Below, in pieces: positions 53,643-63,035 of a DNA stretch of 64,000 bases; positions within the stretch are counted from its first letter, which is position 1; the number at the start of each line of letters is the position of its first letter. Origin of the DNA: Atherix ibis. Lineage: Eukaryota; Arthropoda; Insecta; Diptera; Athericidae. The notes beneath the pieces were generated by a model. The model made no database searches and was not told where the DNA came from. It saw only the letters and a program-made list of their open reading frames with translations. The stretch lies in NCBI GenBank assembly GCA_958298945.1, contig CATQJD010000111.1, positions 1,922,001 through 1,986,000 of the forward strand. Reading direction: 5' to 3'. The translations under genes and the position numbers were made by a program.

Positions 53643-53663
53643 TTCATATTCCTAACATACTAC
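53643..53663 (+). repeat. 21-bp monomer (-4), context type 1
   Basis: CCTAACATACTAC, with four bases lost from the CCTCNTAAAC region. It is preceded by a CATAATAC unit and followed by CCTCGTCAACAAAC. Shares this context only with 56,035. Confidence 0.93.
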
Positions 53664-54388
53664 TTCATATTCCTCGTCAACAAACTACTTCACATTCCTC
53701 CTAAACATACTACTTCATATTCCTCTTAAACATACTACTTCATATTCCTCTTAAATATACTACTTCATATTTCGTTTAAATATACTACTACATATTCCTC
53801 TTAAACATATAACTTCATATTCCTCTTAAACATAATACTTCATATTCCTCTTAAATATACTACTTCATATTCCTCTTAAACATACTACTTCATATTCCTC
53901 TTAAATATACAACTTCATACTCCTCTTAAATATACTACTTTATATTCCTCTTAAATATATTACTTCATATTCCTCTTAAACATCCTCCTTCATATTCTTC
54001 TTAAACATACTACTTCATATTCCTCTTAACCATACTACTTCATATTCCTCTTAAATATACTAATTCATATTTCGTTTAAATATACTACTGCATATTCCTC
54101 TTAAACATACTACTTCATATTCCTCTTAAATATGCAACTTCATATTCTTCTCAAATATACTACTTCATATTCCTCTTAAACATACTACTTCATATTCCTC
54201 TTAAACATACTACATCATATTTCCCCTAAACATACTACTTCATATTCCTCTTAAATACACTACTTCATTGTCCTCTTAAATATACTACTTCATATTCCTC
54301 TTAAACATACTATTTCATATCAGTCTTAAACATACTACTTCATATTCCTCTTAAACATTCTACTTCATATTTTTCTTAAACATACTAC

Positions 54389-54409
54389 TTCATATTCCTA
54401 ACATACTAC
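54389..54409 (+). repeat. 21-bp monomer (-4), context type 2
   Basis: Preceded by TTTTTCTTAAAC and followed by CTTCGTCAACAAAC then TTCACATTCC. The counterpart in gamma copies (45,651) is a full CCTCCTAAAC monomer, which identifies the 4-bp loss (one CCTA). Confidence 0.93.
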
Positions 54410-56034
54410 TTCATATTCTTCGTCAACAAACTACTTCACATTCCTCCTAAACAAACTACTTCATATTCCTCTTAAATATACTACTTTATATTCCTCTTAA
54501 ATATACTACTTCATGTTCCTCTTAAATATATTACTTCATATTCCCCTTAAATATATTAATTCATATGCCTCTTAAATATACTACTTCATATTAGCCTTAA
54601 ATATACTACTTTATATTCCTCTTTTATATACTACTTCATATTGCTCTTAAACATACTACTTCATATTCTTCTTAAATATACTACTTCATATTATTCTTAA
54701 ATATACTACTTCATATTCCTCTTAAATATACTACTTCATATTCCTCTTAAATATACTACTTTATATTCCTCTTAAATATATTACTTCATATTCCTCTTCA
54801 ACATACTACTTCATATTCCTCTTAAACATACTACTTCATATTCCTCTTAAACATACTACTTCATATTCCTCTTAAATATACTACTTCATATTTCGTTTAA
54901 ATATACTACTACATATTCCTCTTAAACATATAACTTCATATTCCTCTTAAACATAATACTTCATATTCCTCTTAAATATACTACTTCATATTCCTCTTAA
55001 ACATACTACTTCATATTCCTCTTAAATATACAACTTCATATTCTTCTCAAATATACTACTTCATATTCCTCTTAAACATACTACTTCATATTCCTCTTAA
55101 ACATACTACATCATATTTCTCCTAAACATACTACTTCATATTCCTCTTAAATACACTACTTCATATTCCTCTTAAATATACTACTTCATATTCCTCTTAA
55201 ACATAATACTTCATATTCCTCTTAAACATACTACTTCATATTCCTCTTAAACATACTACTTCATATTCCTCTTAAACATACTACTTCATATTCCTCTTAA
55301 ATATACTACTTCATATTCCTCTTAAACATACTACTTCATATTCATCTTAAATATACTACTTCATATTCCTCTTAAACATACTAATTCATATTCCTCTTAA
55401 ATATACTACTTCATATTCCTCTTAAATATACTACTTCATATTCCTCTTAAATATACTACTTCATATTTCTCTTAAATATACAACTTCATATTCCTCTTAA
55501 ATATGCTACTTCAAATTCCTCTTAAACATACTACTTCATATTCCTCTTAAACATACTACTTCATATTCCTCTTAAATATACTACTTCATATTCCTCTTAA
55601 ATATACTACTTCATATTCCTCTTAAACATACTACTTCATATTCATCTTAAATATACTACTTCATATTCCTCTTAAACATAATACTTCATATTCCTCTTAA
55701 ACATACTACTTCATATTCCTCTTAAACATACTACTTCATATTCCTCTTAAACATACTACTTCATATTCCTCTTAAATATACTACTTCATATTCCTCTTAA
55801 ACATACTACTTCATATTCATCTTAAATATACTACTTCATATTCCTCTTAAACATACTAATTCATATTCCTCTTAAATATACTACTTCATATTCTTCTTAA
55901 ACTTACTACTTCATATTCCTCTTAACCATACTACTTCATATTCCTCTTAAATATACTACTTCATATTTCGTTTAAAAATACTACTGCATATTCCTCTTAA
56001 ACATATAACTTCATATACCTCTTAAACATAATAC

Positions 56035-56055
56035 TTCATATTCCTAACATACTAC
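56035..56055 (+). repeat. 21-bp monomer (-4), context type 1
   Basis: Copy of 53,643 at +2,392 bp. The preceding unit has TATACC instead of TATTCC. Confidence 0.93.
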
Positions 56056-56780
56056 TTCATATTCCTCGTCAACAAACTACTTCACATTCCTCCTAAACAT
56101 ACTACTTCATATTCCTCTTAAACATACTACTTCATATTCCTCTTAAATATACTACTTCATATTTCGTTTAAATATACTACTACATATTCCTCTTAAACAT
56201 ATAACTTCATATTCCTCTTAAACATAATACTTCATATTCCTCTTAAATATACTACTTCATATTCTTCTTAAACATACTACTTCATATTCCTCTTAAATAT
56301 ACAACTTCATACTCCTCTTAAATATACTACTTTATATTCCTCTTAAATATATTACTTCATATTCCTCTTAAACATCCTCCTTCATATTCTTCTTAAACAT
56401 ACTACTTCATATTCCTCTTAACCATACTACTTCATATTCCTCTTAAATATACTACTTCATATTTCGTTTAAATATACTACTGCATATTCCTCTTAAACAT
56501 ACTACTTCATATTCCTCTTAAATATGCAACTTCATATTCTTCTCAAATATACTACTTCATATTCCTCTTAAACTTACTACTTCATATTCCTCTTAAACAT
56601 ACTACATCATATTTCCCCTAAACATACTACTTCATATTCCTCTTAAATACACTACTTCATTGTCCTCTTAAATATACTACTTCATATTCCTCTTAAACAT
56701 ACTATTTCATATCAGTCTTAAACATACTACTTCATATTCCTCTTAAACATTCTACTTCATATTTTTCTTAAACATACTAC

Positions 56781-56801
56781 TTCATATTCCTAACATACTA
56801 A
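56781..56801 (+). repeat. 21-bp monomer (-4), ending CTAA
   Basis: Copy of 54,389 at +2,392 bp, with a private C-to-A change at its last base. Confidence 0.93.
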
Positions 56802-58176
56802 TTCATATTCTTCGTCAACAAACTACTTCACATTCCTCCTAAACATACTACTTCATATTCCTCTTAAATATACTACTTTATATTCCTCTTAAATATACTA
56901 CTTCATGTTCCTCTTAAATATAATACTTCATATTCCCCTTAAATATATTAATTCATATGCCTCTTAAATATACTACTTCATATTAGCCTTAAATATACTA
57001 CTTTATATTCCTCTTTTATATACTACTTCATATTGCTCTTAAACATACTACTTCATATTCCTCTTAAACATACTACTTCATATTCCTCTTAAACATACTA
57101 CTTCAAATTTCTCTTAAATAAACTACTTCATATTCCTCTTAAGCATACTACTTCATATTCCTCTTAAATATACTACTTCATATTCCTCTTAAATATACTA
57201 CTTAATATTCCTCTTAAATACACTACTTCATATTTCTCTTAAATATACTACTTCATATTCCTCTTAAATATGCTACTTCATATTCCTCTTAAACATACTA
57301 CTTCATATTCTTCTTAAATATACTACTTCATATTATTCTTAAATATACTACTTCATATTCCTCTTAAATATACTACTTCATATTCCTCTTAAATATACTA
57401 CTTTATATTCCTCTTAAATATATTACTTCATATTCCTCTTCAACATACTACTTCATATTCCTCTTAAACATACTACTTCATATTCCTCTTAAACATACTA
57501 CTTCATATTCCTCTTAAATATACTACTTCATATTTCGTTTAAATATACTACTACATATTCCTCTTAAACATATAACTTCATATTCCTCTTAAACATAATA
57601 CTTCATATTCCTCTTAAATATACTACTTCATATTCCTCTTAAACATACTACTTCATATTCCTCTTAAATATACAACTTCATATTCTTCTCAAATATACTA
57701 CTTCATATTCCTCTTAAACATACTACTTCATATTCCTCTTAAACATACTACATCATATTTCTCCTAAACATACTACTTCATATTCCTCTTAAATACACTA
57801 CTTCATATTCCTCTTAAATATACTACTTCATATTCCTCTTAAACATAATACTTCATATTCCTCTTAAACATACTACTTCATATTCCTCTTAAACATACTA
57901 CTTCATATTCCTCTTAAACATACTACTTCATATTCCTCTTAAATATACTACTTCATATTCCTCTTAAACATACTACTTCATATTCATCTTAAATATACTA
58001 CTTCATATTCCTCTAAAACATACTAATTCATATTCCTCTTAAATATACTACTTCATTGTCCTCTTAAATATACTACTTCATATTCCTCTTAAACATACTA
58101 TTTCATATCAGTCTTAAACATACTACTTCATATTCCTCTTAAACATTCTACTTCATATTTTTCTTAAACATACTAC

Positions 58177-58197
58177 TTCATATTCCTAACATACTAC
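58177..58197 (+). repeat. 21-bp monomer (-4), context type 2
   Basis: Same TTTTTCTT / CTTCGTCAACAAAC neighbours as 54,389. It moves the register to 23 (mod 25). Confidence 0.93.
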
Positions 58198-59322
58198 TTC
58201 ATATTCTTCGTCAACAAACTACTTCACATTCCTCCTAAACATACTACTTCATATTCCTCTTAAATATACTACTTTATATTCCTCTTAAATATACTACTTC
58301 ATGTTCCTCTTAAATATAATACTTCATATTCCCCTTAAATATATTAATTCATATGCCTCTTAAATATACTACTTCATATTTCTCTTAAATATACTACTTC
58401 ATATTCCTCTTAAATATGCTACTTCATATTCCTCTTAAACATACTACTTCATATTCTTCTTAAATATACTACTTCATATTATTCTTAAATATACTACTTC
58501 ATATTCCTCTTAAATATACTACTTCATATTCCTCTTAAATATACTACTTTATATTCCTCTTAAATATATTACTTCATATTCCTCTTCAACATACTACTTC
58601 ATATTCCTCTTAAACATACTACTTCATATTCCTCTTAAACATACTACTTCATATTCCTCTTAAATATACTACTTCATATTTCGTTTAAATATACTACTAC
58701 ATATTCCTCTTAAACATATAACTTCATATTCCTCTTAAACATAATACTTCATATTCCTCTTAAATATACTACTTCATATTCCTCTTAAACATACTACTTC
58801 ATATTCCTCTTAAATATACAACTTCATATTCTTCTCAAATATACTACTTCATATTCCTCTTAAACATACTACTTCATATTCCTCTTAAACATACTACATC
58901 ATATTTCTCCTAAACATACTACTTCATATTCCTCTTAAATACACTACTTCATATTCCTCTTAAATATACTACTTCATATTCCTCTTAAACATAATACTTC
59001 ATATTCCTCTTAAACATACTACTTCATATTCCTCTTAAACATACTACTTCATATTCCTCTTAAACATACTACTTCATATTCCTCTTAAATATACTACTTC
59101 ATATTCCTCTTAAACATACTACTTCATATTCATCTTAAATATACTACTTCATATTCCTCTAAAACATACTAATTCATATTCCTCTTAAATATACTACTTC
59201 ATTGTCCTCTTAAATATACTACTTCATATTCCTCTTAAACATACTATTTCATATCAGTCTTAAACATACTACTTCATATTCCTCTTAAACATTCTACTTC
59301 ATATTTTTCTTAAACATACTAC
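58177..59322 (+). repeat. Delta HOR, 1,146-bp short copy
   Basis: Runs from one 21-mer to the next (46 units minus 4 bp). The interval between AAATATATTA (58,337) and AAATATGCTA (58,412) is 75 bp instead of 325 bp, so ten monomers are missing relative to the copies at 57, 59.5 and 61.5 kb. Confidence 0.9.
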
Positions 59323-59343
59323 TTCATATTCCTAACATACTAC
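59323..59343 (+). repeat. 21-bp monomer (-4), context type 2
   Basis: 1,146 bp after 58,177, with identical neighbours. Confidence 0.93.
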
Positions 59344-61343
59344 TTCATATTCTTCGTCAACAAACTACTTCACATTCCTCCTAAACATACTACTTCATAT
59401 TCCTCTTAAATATACTACTTTATATTCCTCTTAAATATACTACTTCATGTTCCTCTTAAATATAATACTTCATATTCCCCTTAAATATATTAATTCATAT
59501 GCCTCTTAAATATACTACTTCATATTAGCCTTAAATATACTACTTTATATTCCTCTTTTATATACTACTTCATATTGCTCTTAAACATACTACTTCATAT
59601 TCCTCTTAAACATACTACTTCATATTCCTCTTAAACATACTACTTCAAATTCCTCTTAAATAAACTACTTCATATTCCTCTTAAGCATACTACTTCATAT
59701 TCCTCTTAAATATACTACTTCATATTCCTCTTAAATATACTACTTAATATTCCTCTTAAATACACTACTTCATATATCTCTTAAATATACTACTTCATAT
59801 TCCTCTTAAATATGCTACTTCATATTCCTCTTAAACATACTACTTCATATTCTTCTTAAATATACTACTTCATATTATTCTTAAATATACTACTTCATAT
59901 TCCTCTTAAATATACTACTTCATATTCCTCTTAAATATACTACTTTATATTCCTCTTAAATATATTACTTCATATTCCTCTTCAACATACTACTTCATAT
60001 TCCTCTTAAACATACTACTTCATATTCCTCTTAAACATACTACTTCATATTCCTCTTAAATATACTACTTCATATTTCGTTTAAATATACTACTACATAT
60101 TCCTCTTAAACATAATACTTCATATTCCTCTTAAATATACTACTTCATATTCCTCTTAAACATACTACTTCATATTCCTCTTAAATATACAACTTCATAT
60201 TCTTCTCAAATATACTACTTCATATTCCTCTTAAACATACTACTTCATATTCCTCTTAAACATACTACATCATATTTCTCCTAAACATACTACTTCATAT
60301 TCCTCTTAAATACACTACTTCATATTCCTCTTAAATATACTACTTCATATTCCTCTTAAACATAATACTTCATATTCCTCTTAAACATACTACTTCATAT
60401 TCCTCTTAAACATACTACTTCATATTCCTCTTAAACATACTACTTCATATTCCTCTTAAATATACTACTTCATATTCCTCTTAAACATACTACTTCATAT
60501 TCATCTTAAATATACTACTTCATATTCCTCTAAAACATACTAATTCATATTCCTCTTAAATATACTACTTCATATTCCTCTTAAACATACTACTTCATAT
60601 TCCTCTTAAATATACTACTTCATATTCCTCTTAAACATACTACTTCATATTCATCTTAAATATACTACTTCATATTCCTCTAAAACATACTACTTCATAT
60701 TCCTCTTAAATATACTACTTCATATTTCGTTTAAATATACTACTACATATTCCTCTTAAACATATAACTTCATATTCCTCTTAAACATAATACTTCATAT
60801 TCCTCTTAAATATACTACTTCATATTCTTCTTAAACATACTACTTCATATTCCTCTTAAATATATAACTTCATACTCCTCTTAAATATACTACTTTATAT
60901 TCCTCTTAAATATATTACTTCATATTCCTCTTAAACATCCTCCTTCATATTCTTCTTAAACATACTACTTCATATTCCTCTTAACCATACTACTTCATAT
61001 TCCTCTTAAATATACTACTTCATATTTCGTTTAAATATACTACTGCATATTCCTCTTAAACATACTACTTCATATTCCTCTTAAATATGCAACTTCATAT
61101 TCTTCTCAAATATACTACTTCATATTCCTCTTAAACATACTACTTCATATTCCTCTTAAACATACTACATCATATTTCCCCTAAACATACTACTTCATAT
61201 TCCTCTTAAATACACTACTTCATTGTCCTCTTAAATATACTACTTCATATTTCTCTTAAACATACTATTTCATATCAGTCTTAAACATACTACTTCATAT
61301 TCCTCTTAAACATTCTACTTCATATTTTTCTTAAACATACTAC
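59323..61343 (+). repeat. Delta HOR, 2,021-bp long copy
   Basis: From the 21-mer at 59,323 to that at 61,344 (81 units minus 4 bp). It has the full 13-unit interval (59,483-59,808). From 60,720 it carries the TTTCGTT, CATATAAC, ACTCC, CATCCTCC, AACCATAC and ATATGCAAC series that leads to a type-2 21-mer, as at 56,160-56,780 (offset 4,563 bp). Confidence 0.88.
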
Positions 61344-61364
61344 TTCATATTCCTAACATACTAC
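61344..61364 (+). repeat. 21-bp monomer (-4), context type 2
   Basis: Same context as 56,781, 4,563 bp earlier. Confidence 0.93.
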
Positions 61365-63014
61365 TTCATATTCTTCGTCAACAAACTACTTCACATTCCT
61401 CCTAAACATACTACTTCATATTCCTCTTAAATATACTACTTTATATTCCTCTTAAATATACTACTTCATGTTCCTCTTAAATATAATACTTCATATTCCC
61501 CTTAAATATATTAATTCATATGCCTCTTAAATATACTACTTCATATTAGCCTTAAATATACTACTTTATATTCCTCTTTTATATACTACTTCATATTGCT
61601 CTTAAACATACTACTTCATATTCCTCTTAAACATACTACTTCATATTCCTCTTAAACATACTACTTCAAATTCCTCTTAAATAAACTACTTCATATTCCT
61701 CTTAAGCATACTACTTCATATTCCTCTTAAATATACTACTTCATATTCCTCTTAAATATACTACTTAATATTCCTCTTAAATACACTACTTCATATTTCT
61801 CTTAAATATACTACTTCATATTCCTCTTAAATATGCTACTTCATATTCCTCTTAAACATACTACTTCATATTCTTCTTAAATATACTACTTCATATTATT
61901 CTTAAATATACTACTTCATATTCCTCTTAAATATACTACTTCATATTCCTCTTAAATATACTACTTTATATTCCTCTTAAATATATTACTTCATATTCCT
62001 CTTCAACATACTACTTCATATTCCTCTTAAACATACTACTTCATATTCCTCTTAAACATACTACTTCATATTCCTTTTAAATATACTACTTCATATTTCG
62101 TTTAAATATACTACTACATATTCCTCTTAAACATATAACTTCATATTCCTCTTAAACATAATACTTCATATTCCTCTTAAATATACTACTTCATATTCCT
62201 CTTAAACATACTACTTCATATTCCTCTTAAATATACAACTTCATATTCTTCTCAAATATACTACTTCATATTCCTCTTAAACATACTACTTCATATTCCT
62301 CTTAAACATACTACATCATATTTCTCCTAAACATACTACTTCATATTCCTCTTAAATACACTACTTCATATTCCTCTTAAATATACTACTTCATATTCCT
62401 CTTAAACATAATACTTCATATTCCTCTTAAACATACTACTTCATATTCCTCTTAAACATACTAATTCATATTCCTCTTAAACATACTACTTCATATTCCT
62501 CTTAAATATACTACTTCATATTCCTCTTAAACATACTACTTCATATTCATCTTAAATATACTACTTCATATTCCTCTAAAACATACTAATTCATATTCCT
62601 CTTATATATACTACTTCATATTCCTCTTAAATAAACTACTTCATATTCCTCTTAAATATACTACTTCATATTCCTCTTAAACATAATACTTCATATTCCT
62701 CTTAAACATACTACTTCATATTCCTCTTAAACATACTACTTCATATTCCTCTTAAACATACTACTTCATATTCCTCTTAAATATACTACTTCATATTCCT
62801 CTTAAACATACTACTTCATATTCATCTTAAATATACTACTTCATATTCCTCTAAAACATACTAATTCATATTCCTCTTAAATATACTACTTCATTGTCCT
62901 CTTAAATATACTACTTCATATTCCTCTTAAACATACTATTTCATATCAGTCTTAAACATACTACTTCATATTCCTCTTAAACATTCTACTTCATATTTTT
63001 CTTAAACATACTAC
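61344..63014 (+). repeat. Delta HOR, 1,671-bp copy
   Basis: 21-mer to 21-mer is 67 units minus 4 bp. The 13-unit interval is complete (61,504-61,829). Near 62,600-62,860 it contains a short repeat of the CATAATAC to TTCATCTTAAAT series, i.e. a local amplification of about ten monomers. Confidence 0.87.
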
Positions 63015-63035
63015 TTCATATTCCTAACATACTAC
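63015..63035 (+). repeat. 21-bp monomer (-4), context type 2
   Basis: Eighth and last 21-mer. It leaves the register at 11 (mod 25), which agrees with the unit start at 63,961. Confidence 0.93.

Larger units (their letters stand above)
53414..56034 (+). repeat. Delta HOR family, first block
   Basis: New variants appear here and nowhere to the left: TTTCGTTTAAA units (53,575 onward), CATATAAC, ATATGCAAC and 21-bp monomers at 53,643 and 54,389. The gamma-type landmarks TTTTTCTT, CGTCAACAAAC and TTCACATTCC are kept. The 54,500-54,700 part lacks ten units between TTGCTC (54,640) and TTCTTC (54,665) relative to 57,032-57,307. Confidence 0.85.
56035..58176 (+). repeat. Delta HOR, second block
   Basis: The 21-mers at 56,035 and 56,781 lie 746 bp apart, exactly as 53,643 and 54,389 do, and the two pairs are 2,392 bp apart (96 units minus two 4-bp losses). 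This is therefore a copy of the first delta block. After 56,950 it keeps a 13-unit interval (56,941-57,266) with TTAGCC, CTTTTATAT, TTCAAATTTC, AATAAAC and AAGCATAC units that some other copies lack. Confidence 0.85.
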
